Below are positions 32,675 to 41,941 of a stretch of DNA of 58,681 nucleotides, one piece after another (within the stretch, counting starts at the first letter, position 1; each line of letters opens with the position of its first letter). Source of the stretch: an uncultured beta proteobacterium (GTDB lineage Bacteria; Pseudomonadota; Gammaproteobacteria; Burkholderiales; Rhodocyclaceae); NCBI GenBank assembly GCA_903959855.1, contig CAJBYR010000292.1, forward strand, positions 1 through 58,681, read 5' to 3'. The notes under the pieces were generated by a model, which saw only the letters and a list, made by a program, of their open reading frames with translations, was not told the DNA's origin and did not search any database. A program made the translations under genes and the position numbers.

Positions 32675-34657
32675 TCAGGCGTTTTGCTTGAGCTGATCCA
32701 GGATCTGCGGGTTCTCAAGCGTCGAGATGTCCTGCGTAACCTCTTCGTTCTTCGCCAGGCTGCGCAGCAGGCGGCGCATGATCTTGCCGGAACGCGTCTT
32801 GGGCAGGTTCTCGCCGAAACGGATGTCCTTGGGCTTGGCGATCGGGCCGATTTCCTTGCCGACCCAGTTGCGCAGTTCAGCAGCGATCTTCTTGGCTTCC
32901 TCGGCGCTCGGGCGGGATTGCTTGAGCACCACGAAGGCACAGATGGCTTCGCCGGTCAGGTCGTCGGGACGGCCGACCACGGCGGCTTCCGCCACCAGCG
33001 GGTTGGAGACCAGCGCCGATTCGATTTCCATGGTGCCCATGCGGTGGCCGGAAACGTTGAGCACGTCGTCGATGCGGCCCATGATGGTGAAGTTGCCGGT
33101 CTTAGCATCACGCACCGCGCCGTCACCGGCGAGATACAGCTTGCCGCTGAAGTCGACGGGGTAGTAGGACTTTTTGAAGCGCTCCGGGTCGCCCCAGATG
33201 TTGCGGATCATCGAGGGCCAGGGCTTCTTGACGACGAGGAAACCACCGTTGCCCCAGGGTACGTCAGCACCGGTCTCGTCGACGATGGCGGCCTGGATGC
33301 CCGGGAAAGGCAGCGTGCAGGAGCCGGGGACCAGCGGCGTGACGCCGGGCAGCGGAGTGATCATGTGGCCGCCGGTTTCCGTCTGCCAGAAGGTATCGAC
33401 GATCGGGCAACGGCTGCCGCCGACATTGTCGTAGTACCACATCCAGGCTTCGGGATTAATCGGCTCGCCGACGGAACCGAGGATGCGCAGCGAGGTCAGA
33501 TCGTAGTTCTTCGGATGCGTCGTCGGGGTGTTTTCGCCGGACTTGATCAGCGAACGGATCGCCGTCGGCGCGGTGTAGAAAATGCTGACCTTGTGTGCCT
33601 GGATGGTTTTCCAGAAACGGCCGGCGTCCGGATAGGTGGGCACGCCTTCGAAGACGATCTCGGTGGCGCCGCAGGCCAGCGGGCCGTAGGTGATGTAGGT
33701 GTGACCCGTTACCCAGCCGATGTCGGCCGTGCACCAGAAGATGTCGTCCGGCTTGATGTCGAAGGTCCACTTCATGGTCAGGATCGCGTGCAGCAGATAG
33801 CCGCCCGAACTGTGCTGGACACCCTTCGGCTTGCCGGTGGAACCCGAGGTGTAAAGCAGGAACAGGGGATGCTCGGCATCGACCCACTCGGGTTCGCAAA
33901 CGTCGGACTGGCCGGCGCAGGCGTCATCCCACCAGGTGTCGCGGCCGGCGACCATGTTGCAGGTGCCGCCGGTGCGCTTGAAGACGATCACCGAATGGAT
34001 CGACTCGCAGCCGCCCATGGCGATGCCCTCGTCGACCGCGGGCTTGAGCGGAATATTCTTGCCGCCGCGGCACTGCTCGTCCGAGGTGATGACGGCAACA
34101 GCGCCGGCATCCTGGATGCGCTCCTGCACCGACTTGGCGGAGAAGCCGCCGAACACTACGGAGTGAATCGCGCCGATGCGGGCGCAGGCCTGCATGGCGA
34201 CGACACCCTCAACCGACATCGGCATGTAGATCAGGACGCGGTCGCCCTTCTTGATGCCCTTGGCCTTGAGCGCGTTGGCGAAGGTCGCGACCTTGGCCAG
34301 AAGTTCCTTGTAGGTGATCTTGGTGGACTGGCCGCCGTCGGCTTCGAAAATGATCGCGACCTTGTCGCCGAGGCCGGCTTCGACGTTGCGGTCGAGGCAG
34401 TTGTAAGAGACGTTCAGCTTGCCGTCGGCAAACCACTTGTAGAAAGGGGCACCGGATTCATCCAGCGACTGGGTGAAGGGCTCCTTCCAGGTCACGTGCT
34501 CGCGGGCCAGACGGGCCCAGTAACCGGCGTAGTCCTGATCCGCTTCCTTGCACAGCGCCTCATAGGCGGCCATGCCGGAAATCGTGGCCTTCTTGACCAC
34601 TGCGTCGGACGGGGGGAATACGCGAGTTTCATTGGATACTGATTCGATTGCGGACAT
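32675..34657 (-). CDS. acs: Acetyl-CoA synthetase (AMP-forming)
   Basis: A 660-residue enzyme making acetyl-CoA from acetate, ATP and CoA; length and sequence match classical Acs throughout. Motifs are [16 protein letters not shown] (P-loop), [18 protein letters not shown] (adenine and acetate pocket), [34 protein letters not shown] (hinge) and [13 protein letters not shown], whose lysine is the target of Pat-type acetylation that switches Acs off. The ATG at 34657 is preceded by AGAGGAGAGG. Expression is probably controlled by the SSS kinase encoded just downstream, as in CrbSR systems; I infer this from position, not from a visible binding site. Confidence 0.94.
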   Translation of the reverse strand: MSAIESVSNETRVFPPSDAVVKKATISGMAAYEALCKEADQDYAGYWARLAREHVTWKEPFTQSLDESGAPFYKWFADGKLNVSYNCLDRNVEAGLGDKVAIIFEADGGQSTKITYKELLAKVATFANALKAKGIKKGDRVLIYMPMSVEGVVAMQACARIGAIHSVVFGGFSAKSVQERIQDAGAVAVITSDEQCRGGKNIPLKPAVDEGIAMGGCESIHSVIVFKRTGGTCNMVAGRDTWWDDACAGQSDVCEPEWVDAEHPLFLLYTSGSTGKPKGVQHSSGGYLLHAILTMKWTFDIKPDDIFWCTADIGWVTGHTYITYGPLACGATEIVFEGVPTYPDAGRFWKTIQAHKVSIFYTAPTAIRSLIKSGENTPTTHPKNYDLTSLRILGSVGEPINPEAWMWYYDNVGGSRCPIVDTFWQTETGGHMITPLPGVTPLVPGSCTLPFPGIQAAIVDETGADVPWGNGGFLVVKKPWPSMIRNIWGDPERFKKSYYPVDFSGKLYLAGDGAVRDAKTGNFTIMGRIDDVLNVSGHRMGTMEIESALVSNPLVAEAAVVGRPDDLTGEAICAFVVLKQSRPSAEEAKKIAAELRNWVGKEIGPIAKPKDIRFGENLPKTRSGKIMRRLLRSLAKNEEVTQDISTLENPQILDQLKQNA

Positions 34658-34681
34658 TGAAACCTCTCCTCTCACAGATTA

Positions 34682-34696
34682 CCGGACATGGTCCGG
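34682..34696. promoter_or_regulatory. Perfect inverted repeat in the acs leader
   Basis: CCGGAC-ATG-GTCCGG, a 6-bp perfect dyad 25 bases upstream of the acs start codon, within the probable untranslated leader. It could be an operator or an RNA hairpin near the ribosome site; I cannot tell which. Confidence 0.45.
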
Positions 34697-34811
34697 AACA
34701 AAATTCTCTCCTCGGGTCCGAAGGCACTGCCGCCGGACCTGGGTTTGCGGGACTACCGAAGGATGCGCCTGCTTCTGCCGACCCGTCAGCGGACAGCCAC
34801 TGCAATCGACC

Positions 34812-34840
34812 ATTTTAAGTGCTTGCGGATTAAAGCGAAA
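34812..34840 (-). promoter_or_regulatory. Candidate sigma-70 promoter for acs
   Basis: The minus strand shows TTTCGC (34840-34835), a 17-base spacer and TAAAAT (34817-34812). Transcription would begin near 34804 and give a leader of about 150 bases. The rest of the 34658-34945 divergent region holds the start of yqhA and the dyad above; I see no further gene. Confidence 0.45.
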
Positions 34841-34945
34841 GAGTCTTACATAGGACTTACGCAGGATCGCGCCACGCTTGCCCGGCACGAGTTGACGCAC
34901 CGCCTGCGGTAAGATTGCGGCCCCGCACCATAGAGTCCCGACGCC

Positions 34946-35473
34946 ATGCACCGCATCATCAAACCGATGGAAGCCTTCATTTTTGGGAGCCGCTGGCTAC
35001 AGGCCCCGCTCTACCTGGGTCTGATCGCCGCCCAAGGCGTCTATGTGTACCATTTCATGCACGAACTGGCCCACCTGGTGTCCAAGGCCGGTAGCCTCAG
35101 CGAGAACGAGGTCATGCTGATCGTGCTGGGCCTGATCGACGTGGTCATGATCGCCAACCTGCTGGTGATGGTAATCATCGGTGGCTACGAGACCTTTGTA
35201 TCCAAACTTGACCTCGACGGCAACCCGGATCAGCCGGAATGGCTGTCCCACGTCAATGCCGGTGTGCTCAAGGTCAAGCTCGCCGTAGCCCTGATCAGCA
35301 TCTCTTCGATCCACCTGCTGCGCACCTTCATCAATGCCCCTCAGGTCGAGGACCGCGTGATCATCGCCCAGATCATCATCCACGTCTCTTTCCTGTTCTC
35401 GGCCCTGGCCATCGCCTGGACCGACAAGATGATGATGCAGACCCTCGTCATCAGTCACCAGACCAAACACTGA
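34946..35473 (+). CDS. YqhA/UPF0114 family inner-membrane protein
   Basis: A 175-residue membrane protein of the YqhA (TIGR00645) family, with four hydrophobic segments and the family stretch LVMVIIGGYETFVSKLDLDGNPDQPEWL. Function is unknown in the family; E. coli YqhA is an inner-membrane protein. It is transcribed divergently from acs and lies 26 bases upstream of the fumarase gene. Confidence 0.85.
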   Translation: MHRIIKPMEAFIFGSRWLQAPLYLGLIAAQGVYVYHFMHELAHLVSKAGSLSENEVMLIVLGLIDVVMIANLLVMVIIGGYETFVSKLDLDGNPDQPEWLSHVNAGVLKVKLAVALISISSIHLLRTFINAPQVEDRVIIAQIIIHVSFLFSALAIAWTDKMMMQTLVISHQTKH

Positions 35474-35499
35474 AACCACCCCAAAACCGGAGCCCCGCC

Positions 35500-37023
35500 A
35501 TGCCTGCCCCCATCCGCCAGGAAGATTTCATCCAGTCCATCGCCGACGCCTTCCAGTTCATCAGCTACTACCATCCGCTGGACTACATCACGGCGCTGGG
35601 CGCAGCCTATGAGCGCGAGGAGTCACCGGCAGCCAAGGATGCCATCGCGCAGATCCTGACCAACAGCCGCATGTCGGCCGAAGGCCATCGCCCGATCTGC
35701 CAGGACACGGGTATTGCGCTGGTATTCCTCAAGGTCGGCATGAACGTACGCTGGGACGCCAAGCTCTCGGTGCAGGAGATGGTCAACGAAGGCGTGCGTC
35801 GCGCCTATGGCAATGTTGATAACCCGCTGCGCGCCTCGGTGCTGGCCGACCCGGCCGGCACCCGCAAGAACACCAAGGACAACACCCCGGCCGTGGTGCA
35901 TTATGAGATCGTCCCCGGCGACCACGTTGAGGTCATCTGCGCGGCCAAGGGCGGCGGCTCCGAAGCCAAAGCCAAGTTCGCCATGCTCAATCCTTCGGAT
36001 GACCTGGTCGAATGGATCCTCAAGACAATACCGACCATGGGCGCCGGCTGGTGCCCGCCCGGCATCCTGGGAGTCGGCATCGGCGGCACGCCGGAAAAGG
36101 CCATGCTGCTGGCCAAGGAAGCCATCATGGCGCCGGTCGACATCCATGAGTTGAAAGCTCGTGGAGCAAAAACGCGCGCCGAAGAACTGCGCCTCGAACT
36201 GCACGAGAAGATCAACGCGCTGGGCATCGGCGCGCAGGGACTGGGCGGCTTGACTACCGTGCTTGACGTCAAGGTACTCGACTACCCGACCCACGCCGCC
36301 AACCTGCCGGTGGCGCTGATCCCCAACTGTGCCGCCACCCGCCATGTGCATTTTCACCTCGACGGCTCGGGCCCGGCGAAGCTGACCCCGCCGAGCCTTG
36401 AAGACTGGCCCAAGGTCACCTGGCAGGCCGATGCCGCCACCGCCACCCGCGCCGATCTCAACAGCCTCACCAAGGACCAGGTCGCCGCCTGGAAGCCGGG
36501 GCAAAAGCTCCTGCTCAACGGCAAGATGCTGACCGGTCGCGACGCCGCCCACAAGCGCATCGCCGACATGCTGGCGAAAGGTGAAAAACTCCCGGTTGAT
36601 TTCACCAACCGGGTGATCTACTACGTCGGCCCGGTCGATCCGGTCAGGGACGAAGTCGTTGGACCGGCCGGCCCCACCACCGCCACGCGCATGGACAAGT
36701 TCACCCGCATGATGCTGGAAAAGACGGGCCTGATCTCGATGATCGGCAAGTCCGAACGCGGTCCCACCGCGATCGAGGCGATCAAGGACAACAAGTCGGC
36801 CTACCTCATGGCCGTAGGTGGCGCCGCCTACCTGGTGGCCAAAGCCATCCAGTCGGCCAAGGTCGTCGGCTTCGCGGACCTGGGCATGGAAGCCATCTAC
36901 GAGTTCGACGTCAAGGACATGCCGGTCACCGTCGCCGTCGACTCGCTCGGCACCTCGGTGCACATCACCGGGCCGAAGGAGTGGCAGACAAAGATCGGCA
37001 AGATTCCGGTCAAGGTCGCCTGA
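35500..37023 (+). CDS. fumA: Class I (iron-sulfur) fumarate hydratase
   Basis: A 507-residue fumarase of the homodimeric FumA/FumB type, which hydrates fumarate to malate with a [4Fe-4S] cluster. Cluster cysteines are visible in RPICQDTGIA, in WCPPGILGVGIGGT and in IPNCAATRHVHFHLDGSGP; the C-terminal domain shows NRVIYYVGPVDP and GPTTATRMDKFT. I chose the ATG at 35500 (MPAPIRQEDF); the longer open frame upstream is a shadow of yqhA. The gene is oxygen-labile by family, which fits an organism that grows with little or no oxygen part of the time. Confidence 0.92.
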   Translation: MPAPIRQEDFIQSIADAFQFISYYHPLDYITALGAAYEREESPAAKDAIAQILTNSRMSAEGHRPICQDTGIALVFLKVGMNVRWDAKLSVQEMVNEGVRRAYGNVDNPLRASVLADPAGTRKNTKDNTPAVVHYEIVPGDHVEVICAAKGGGSEAKAKFAMLNPSDDLVEWILKTIPTMGAGWCPPGILGVGIGGTPEKAMLLAKEAIMAPVDIHELKARGAKTRAEELRLELHEKINALGIGAQGLGGLTTVLDVKVLDYPTHAANLPVALIPNCAATRHVHFHLDGSGPAKLTPPSLEDWPKVTWQADAATATRADLNSLTKDQVAAWKPGQKLLLNGKMLTGRDAAHKRIADMLAKGEKLPVDFTNRVIYYVGPVDPVRDEVVGPAGPTTATRMDKFTRMMLEKTGLISMIGKSERGPTAIEAIKDNKSAYLMAVGGAAYLVAKAIQSAKVVGFADLGMEAIYEFDVKDMPVTVAVDSLGTSVHITGPKEWQTKIGKIPVKVA

Positions 37024-37034
37024 TCGACCGTTGA

Positions 37035-37598
37035 ATGGCCAGGATACTCATACTTCATTCATCGACTGACGGCCACACCATAAAGATTTGCGAGCGCCTG
37101 CGGCAGGCGCTCGCCCGGCAGGATCACGAGCTTGCGCTGCACCCCCTTGCCGCTTTCGACGGTGCCGACCTGGCGTCATTCAACACCGTAGTGATCGGCG
37201 CCAGCATTCGCTACGGCAAGCACAGCCCGCATGTCCCGGATTTCATCGCCCGCCACCAACGCGCGCTGGAGAGAATGCCGAGTGCCTTTTTTTCGGTCAA
37301 CATCGTCGCCAGAAAGCCGGAAAAGAACCGGCCTGAGACCAACCCTTACATGAAGAAGTTTTTGCGCCAGATCGCCTGGCGCCCTATGCTTGTGGAGGTA
37401 TTTGCCGGAAAGCTGGACTATCCGCGCTACGGGTTCCTCGACCGGATGATGATCCGTCTCATCATGGCACTCACCAAGGGCCCGACCGACCCCTCGACGG
37501 TGGTTGAATTCACTGACTGGCGCCAGGTCGACGCCTTTGCCCGTCAGATAGGGGAACTGCATCGGAATCATCAAGCCGCAGGAAGTAGTTGTTGTTAA
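37035..37598 (+). CDS. hemG: Protoporphyrinogen oxidase, menaquinone/quinone-dependent HemG
   Basis: A 187-residue flavodoxin-like protein matching HemG, which oxidises protoporphyrinogen IX to protoporphyrin IX with FMN and passes electrons to the respiratory quinone pool. The N-terminal ILILHSSTDGHTIKICERL is the FMN phosphate loop; VVIGASIRYGKHSPHVPDFI and FFSVNIVARKPEKNRP are HemG-specific. The C-terminus ends in SSCC, an unusual tail. It lies 11 bases after the fumarase stop. Confidence 0.86.
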   Translation: MARILILHSSTDGHTIKICERLRQALARQDHELALHPLAAFDGADLASFNTVVIGASIRYGKHSPHVPDFIARHQRALERMPSAFFSVNIVARKPEKNRPETNPYMKKFLRQIAWRPMLVEVFAGKLDYPRYGFLDRMMIRLIMALTKGPTDPSTVVEFTDWRQVDAFARQIGELHRNHQAAGSSCC

Positions 37599-37695
37599 CC
37601 ACAGCAAGGTTGCATGGAGTAAAGTTTTGCAGGCTGCGTTGCAGGCAAATCAGGGGGATCGGCGGCGCGTTTTAGGAAATATCCGGGAGATAAAA

Positions 37696-38334
37696 ATGAA
37701 CGTTCCTATGAGGAATCGAAACCAATTCTTGCGTCTGTCGGCACTCGTCATTGCGGTGCCGGCGATGCTTTATACCCTGCCCTCAACCGCCGCCCCCGAA
37801 AAGGCACGCAGCGGCAAAGTGGTGGTGGAAACGGTGTGTGTAGGCTGCCATGAAACCGGCAAGGACGGAGCACCCAGGATCGGCGATCAGGCAGAATGGT
37901 CCAAGCGTGCGTCCGTCGGTTTGGGCGTCATCACCAGAAATGCCATCACCGGCGTGCGCAAGATGCCTGCCCACGGTGGCAACGCCGCGCTATCCGACCT
38001 CGAAGTGAGCCGTGCCGTGGCCTATATGGTCAGCGGCGGGAAAGCCGTCGACCCTGACAAGCCCTACAGTTCCCCCAGCCAGATTGCCGGAGGCAATCTG
38101 GTCAAGGCGAGGTGTAGCGAATGCCATACCACCGGCAAGGACGGCGCCCCGAGAATTGGTCACATGGAAGACTGGAGCCCGCGCCTGAAAAACGGCGTCG
38201 ATGGCCTCGTCAGTTCCGCCATCAGCGGCCACAATGCCATGCCGGCACGCGCCGGAATGGCCAACCTGAGCGATGCCGACCTGCGTGCTGCCGTCATCTT
38301 TATGGCCGTCCAGTCCAAGCCGCTCGGCAAATAG
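37696..38334 (+). CDS. Dihaem c-type cytochrome (c5-like repeats)
   Basis: A 212-residue periplasmic cytochrome. A signal peptide ends near TAAPEKA; two similar domains follow, each with a haem site (CVGCH at 48-52, CSECH at 140-144) and a following TGKDGAPRIG segment, and likely axial methionines in KMPAHGG and AMPARAG. The domains clearly arose by duplication. The ATG at 37696 is preceded by GGGAG 7 bases upstream; the longer open frame lacks a ribosome site. It probably carries electrons between the bc1 complex or other donors and a terminal reductase; the partner cannot be identified here. Confidence 0.86.
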   Translation: MNVPMRNRNQFLRLSALVIAVPAMLYTLPSTAAPEKARSGKVVVETVCVGCHETGKDGAPRIGDQAEWSKRASVGLGVITRNAITGVRKMPAHGGNAALSDLEVSRAVAYMVSGGKAVDPDKPYSSPSQIAGGNLVKARCSECHTTGKDGAPRIGHMEDWSPRLKNGVDGLVSSAISGHNAMPARAGMANLSDADLRAAVIFMAVQSKPLGK

Positions 38335-38344
38335 CTCCCGAGCG

Positions 38345-38372
38345 GCAGATGGCCCCGACCGTGGCCATCTGC
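38345..38372 (+). terminator. Strong hairpin after the dihaem cytochrome gene
   Basis: GCAGATGGCC and its exact complement GGCCATCTGC flank an 8-base loop, 10 bases after the stop codon. No U-tract follows, so it may stabilise the 3' end or act with Rho rather than as a full intrinsic terminator. Confidence 0.55.
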
Positions 38373-38436
38373 CCTGAGGGCAACGTCGAACGCCACGTGA
38401 CACCCTGTATAAGGACGTCCCCGTCGTGACGCATCC

Positions 38437-39198
38437 ATGATCGGCGTGTTCGACTCCGGCCTGGGCGGCTTGTCGGTACTGGCCGCACTGGTCGAGGCTC
38501 TGCCGCAGGCGGATTTCCATTATTTCGCCGACACGGCCCACGTTCCCTACGGCAACAAGAGCGACGAGCAGATCCAGCGCCGAGTACTCGCCATCGGCGG
38601 GGAACTTGCCGGCATGGGCTGCGACTTGATCGTGGTGGCTTGCAATACGGCCACCGCCGCCGCGGTACAAGCCCTGCGCACCCGCCACCCGCAAATTCCG
38701 ATAGTTGGTGTCGAGCCCGGGATCAAGCCTGCCGCGCAGGAATCGCAAAGCCGGCGCATCGTTGTTCTGGCGACCGAGAGCACGGCAAAGAGCACGCGGT
38801 TGCACAAACTGATCCGCGACCATGCTGATGGCGTTGAGGTGCTGATCGAGCCTTGCCCCGGCTGGGCCACCCACGTAGAAATGTTGCAACTCGATGATCC
38901 GGCGCTGGCCGATGACATTCAGACCCGCGTTGAGACGCTGCTGGCCAAGGGCGTTGATCGCTTTGTGCTCGGATGCACGCATTACAGTTTTCTCGCGCCG
39001 CTGCTCACGCAGGCCGTCGGCAAACGCGCGCAACTGGTCGATGTCGCCGACGCCGTGGCCCGCCAGGCACGGCGCCTTGCGGGGCATCTGCCACATGGCA
39101 GCGGGCGTCTGCACCTGCACGCGTCGGCGCATCCGGAACGCCTGCGCGCCGCGCTGCCCCTGCTGAATCTCGGCCATCTGGCGGCACGCGTCGTGTGA
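38437..39198 (+). CDS. murI: Glutamate racemase
   Basis: A 253-residue enzyme making D-glutamate for peptidoglycan. The N-terminal VFDSGLGGLSVL, the first catalytic cysteine in VVACNTATAAAV, and the second in LGCTHYSFL are all present in the family order. Its start lies about 100 bases after the cytochrome stop, beyond the hairpin. Confidence 0.92.
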   Translation: MIGVFDSGLGGLSVLAALVEALPQADFHYFADTAHVPYGNKSDEQIQRRVLAIGGELAGMGCDLIVVACNTATAAAVQALRTRHPQIPIVGVEPGIKPAAQESQSRRIVVLATESTAKSTRLHKLIRDHADGVEVLIEPCPGWATHVEMLQLDDPALADDIQTRVETLLAKGVDRFVLGCTHYSFLAPLLTQAVGKRAQLVDVADAVARQARRLAGHLPHGSGRLHLHASAHPERLRAALPLLNLGHLAARVV

Positions 39199-39295
39199 CT
39201 GCATACGCTGCATCAGTCCGGTCATGCACCATGCTGGAATCCCTTGATCACGAACGCGGCGATGGCGCGTATCCTTGCCTTCCGGGGCCACCACC

Positions 39296-40231
39296 ATGGC
39301 GGGACTGAATTTCAAACATCTGCGGTATTTCTGGATGGTTGCCAAATCAGGCAGCATCGCCAGGGCCAGCGAACAACTGCACCTCACACCCCAGTCAATC
39401 AGTGGGCAGTTGAGCGAGTTCGAGGATGCCCTCGGCGTCGAACTGTTCCGTCGCGTTGGACGGGGGCTTGAGCTGACCGAGACGGGTCAGAAAATGCTGA
39501 GCTATGCTGAGCAAATTTTCACGCTGGGCAACGAACTGCTCGAGTCCTTGCATGAGGACGCCCTGCCCCAGAGCACGCCGTTTCGGGTCGGTATTGCGGA
39601 CTCGGTACCGAAGATGGTGGCCTATCGGCTGGTGGAACCCTCGCTTGGCGGCAGCGACCCCATCAAACTCATCTGCCGCGAGGGGCGACTCACGTCCTTG
39701 TTGGGGGATATGGCAGTGCACCGCCTCGACATGGTGATCGCCGATCGTCCCATGCCCGACAACCTGAATGTACGGGGCTACGCCCACTTTCTTGGCGAAA
39801 GCGGCGTCAGCATCTTTGCGTCCCAGGCACTCCTCAAGCAACGCGATGGTGATTTTCCAGGCGTGTTGGCGAACAGGCCCTTCCTGATGCCCGGTGCGGA
39901 TGTCGCTTTGCACTCGCGGCTACTCCGCTGGTTCGAGTCAGAGCGCTTGCGCCCGCGCATCGTCGGCGAGTTCGATGACAGCGCACTGCTGATGGCATTC
40001 GGACAGGCAGGCGCAGGCTATTTTGCGGCGCCGACCGCCATCGAGGACTATGTGATCCACCAGTATCAGGTTCAGGTGGCCGGCCGCATCGAAGTCGTCC
40101 GAGAGCAAATCTATGCCATTACCAACGAACGAAAACTGACCCATCCGATCATTTCGGCGATTTGCCAGTTTGCGCAGCACGATTTCTTCGGTGGCAAGGG
40201 AACCAAGCGAGTCAAACCCAAGCGATCCTGA
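39296..40231 (+). CDS. nhaR: LysR-family regulator, NhaR-like
   Basis: A 311-residue LysR-type activator. The N-terminal winged helix-turn-helix is NFKHLRYFWMVAKSGSIARASEQLHLTPQSISGQL, and the effector domain (PFRVGIADSVPKMVAYRLVEPSL and RFLMPGADVALHSRLLRWF) follows the NhaR pattern. NhaR activates the sodium/proton antiporter nhaA and osmC in E. coli; no nhaA is adjacent here, so the target is open. I chose the ATG at 39296 (MAGLNFKH) over a TTG 7 codons earlier because it fits the family start. Confidence 0.85.
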   Translation: MAGLNFKHLRYFWMVAKSGSIARASEQLHLTPQSISGQLSEFEDALGVELFRRVGRGLELTETGQKMLSYAEQIFTLGNELLESLHEDALPQSTPFRVGIADSVPKMVAYRLVEPSLGGSDPIKLICREGRLTSLLGDMAVHRLDMVIADRPMPDNLNVRGYAHFLGESGVSIFASQALLKQRDGDFPGVLANRPFLMPGADVALHSRLLRWFESERLRPRIVGEFDDSALLMAFGQAGAGYFAAPTAIEDYVIHQYQVQVAGRIEVVREQIYAITNERKLTHPIISAICQFAQHDFFGGKGTKRVKPKRS

Positions 40232-40376
40232 CTTGCCAGAGCTGCGCCCCAATGCAACCCGACGAGAACAACAGTAAGTATTTACGGATCATTCAGTACG
40301 TATTATTCTGTTTTTCTTTTGCTTTTAAACGCCCTATCCTGCTCGACGTTTACGCTCATATCAACAGGAGACCACG

Positions 40377-41315
40377 ATGAAATCCCTTTCACTGCTCGCA
40401 ATTGTTGTTGCACTCGGTCTGTCCATAGGTGTCAGTGACGCGGAGGCCGCCAAGCGCCTCGGATCGGGCAAGTCAGCCGGTATGCAACGCCAGATGACAC
40501 CACCGGCCAAGGCACCCGATGCGGGCACGGTTCCGAAGCAAGCGACACCCGCCACCGCTGCCGCTCCGGCGGCGGCCGCCGCCCCCGGTGCCGCCGCACA
40601 AACCGGCCGCTCCTGGATGGGGCCGATTGCCGGCTTGGCCGCCGGTCTTGGCCTTGCAGCACTGGCCTCGCACTTTGGATTTGGCGAAGGGCTGGCTTCA
40701 TTCATGATGATGGCGCTGCTGGCAGTCGCCGTCATTGCCGCCATCGGCTTTTTCATGCGCAAGCGCGCCGCCGGACAACAGCCTGCATTGGCGGGTGCCG
40801 GGGCCGGCAACGCACAGAACTCCTTCCACTACACCGCCGATCGCGTCGAGCCGGATCATTCCGCCACGCGCACTTACGACGTTTCGATGCCAGCCGGCCC
40901 GACCAGTACCAGCATCGCTGGCAGCGCAGCGGCTGCCGCCTCTATTCCGGCGGATTTTGATGTGGCCGGATTCGTGCGAAACGCCAAGGTGCATTACATC
41001 CGCTTGCAGGCCGCCAACGACGCCGGCAATCTGGATGACATCCGCGAGTTCACCACCCCTGAGATGTTTGCCGAGATCAAGCTGACCATCGCCGAGCGTA
41101 CCGGCCAGACCCAGGTAACGGATGTTGTCGCGATTGAAGCCGACGTCATCGACGTGGCCGAAGAGGACAACCGCTACGTCGTCAGCACCCGCTTCACCGG
41201 ACAGATTCGCGAAGACAACGGCCCCGCCGAAAGCGTCGATGAAATCTGGCATCTGGTCAAGCCGCGCCATGGTAACGGCGGCTGGTTGCTGGCGGGCGTT
41301 CAGCAAATCCAATAA
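40377..41315 (+). CDS. Tim44-like domain membrane protein
   Basis: A 312-residue protein. It has a signal or anchor sequence at the N-terminus, an Ala/Pro-rich linker, a hydrophobic hairpin (WMGPIAGLAAGLGLAALASHF and SFMMMALLAVAVIAAIGFFMR), another linker, and a C-terminal Tim44/Mba1-like domain (about 195-312: FVRNAKVHYIRLQAANDAG, EFTTPEMFAEI, VDEIWHLVKP). Bacterial members are common in proteobacteria, but their role, suggested in membrane protein or periplasmic assembly, is unproven. The ribosome site CAGGAG precedes the ATG. The AT-rich 145 bases upstream hold TATTAT-like sequences but no convincing spaced promoter pair. Confidence 0.82.
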   Translation: MKSLSLLAIVVALGLSIGVSDAEAAKRLGSGKSAGMQRQMTPPAKAPDAGTVPKQATPATAAAPAAAAAPGAAAQTGRSWMGPIAGLAAGLGLAALASHFGFGEGLASFMMMALLAVAVIAAIGFFMRKRAAGQQPALAGAGAGNAQNSFHYTADRVEPDHSATRTYDVSMPAGPTSTSIAGSAAAAASIPADFDVAGFVRNAKVHYIRLQAANDAGNLDDIREFTTPEMFAEIKLTIAERTGQTQVTDVVAIEADVIDVAEEDNRYVVSTRFTGQIREDNGPAESVDEIWHLVKPRHGNGGWLLAGVQQIQ

Positions 41316-41343
41316 ATCTCAGCTAAATTGTTGCTCCACCTCC

Positions 41344-41386
41344 GGCGCCCGCCAGTGTTGCCCCCCACTGGTCGGCGCCGCCTTTT
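41344..41386 (+). terminator. Intrinsic terminator of the Tim44-domain gene
   Basis: A long imperfect stem (GGCGCC-CG-CCAGTG pairing with CACTGG-TC-GGCGCC, 8-base loop) followed by GCCTTTT. It starts 28 bases past the stop codon. Confidence 0.75.
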
Positions 41387-41397
41387 CGGCCCACGAC

Positions 41398-41847
41398 ATG
41401 CATGTAACTCTCATTCTCCCGATCGCGCTCGCAATCAGCCTGTCAGCCTGCAGCGATCAGGTTGAAGACACCCGCCCGGGCCAGCCCGTGAAGATGCGCC
41501 AGACAGCCTTCAAGGAGATGTTGCGGGTATTCGAGCCGATGGGAACCATGCTTCGCGATGGCAAATACAATGCCGGCAAGTTTGAGGCATTGGCCACGGA
41601 TCTGATCAGCAAACGCAACGGCCCCTGGGGCCATTTTGCTCCGGACACCAACTATCCGCCGACCAAGGCCAGGCCCGAGGTTTGGACGAACAAAGCTCAG
41701 TTCGATCAAGCCCAAGGCGCGTTTTTCGGATCGACCGATGCCTTGCTGACCGCAGCCCGGGCCAAAGATCTCAAGCGCGTGACCGACGCCTACTCGACGG
41801 TGTATGACCACTGCCAGTCATGCCATCGGGAGTTCAAGAAGAAGTAA
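41398..41847 (+). CDS. c556/c'-type cytochrome, predicted lipoprotein
   Basis: A 149-residue protein with a lipoprotein signal peptide (lipobox LSAC, C18) and a haem-binding CQSCH motif at 139-143 close to the C-terminus, the arrangement of four-helix-bundle cytochromes c556 and c'. The ATG at 41398 fits the signal peptide; the frame is open further upstream only as a shadow of the preceding gene. Such proteins bind haem c and sometimes NO or CO; the partner is unknown. Confidence 0.8.
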   Translation: MHVTLILPIALAISLSACSDQVEDTRPGQPVKMRQTAFKEMLRVFEPMGTMLRDGKYNAGKFEALATDLISKRNGPWGHFAPDTNYPPTKARPEVWTNKAQFDQAQGAFFGSTDALLTAARAKDLKRVTDAYSTVYDHCQSCHREFKKK

Positions 41848-41941
41848 GACGGAAGCCAATTCCCGAGACCTGCCTGTGCCGTGGATCGCTACGCCTTCGG
41901 CATCGAGACTCAGGGAACACGTGCCGCCCACGCGGCCCACA

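Noticed and set aside
32666-34642. A 658-codon open frame antisense to acs
   Set aside because: Same cause; acs is unmistakable on the minus strand, and the antisense product shows no recognisable motif and no ribosome site.
35239-35499. 87-codon N-terminal extension of the fumarase
   Set aside because: It lies inside yqhA in another frame; the fumarase family starts at the ATG 35500.
40232-40376. Possible sigma-70 promoter in the AT-rich stretch before the Tim44-domain gene
   Set aside because: TATTAT is present, but the nearest -35-like hexamers are only 13-14 bases away; I could not support a specific promoter.
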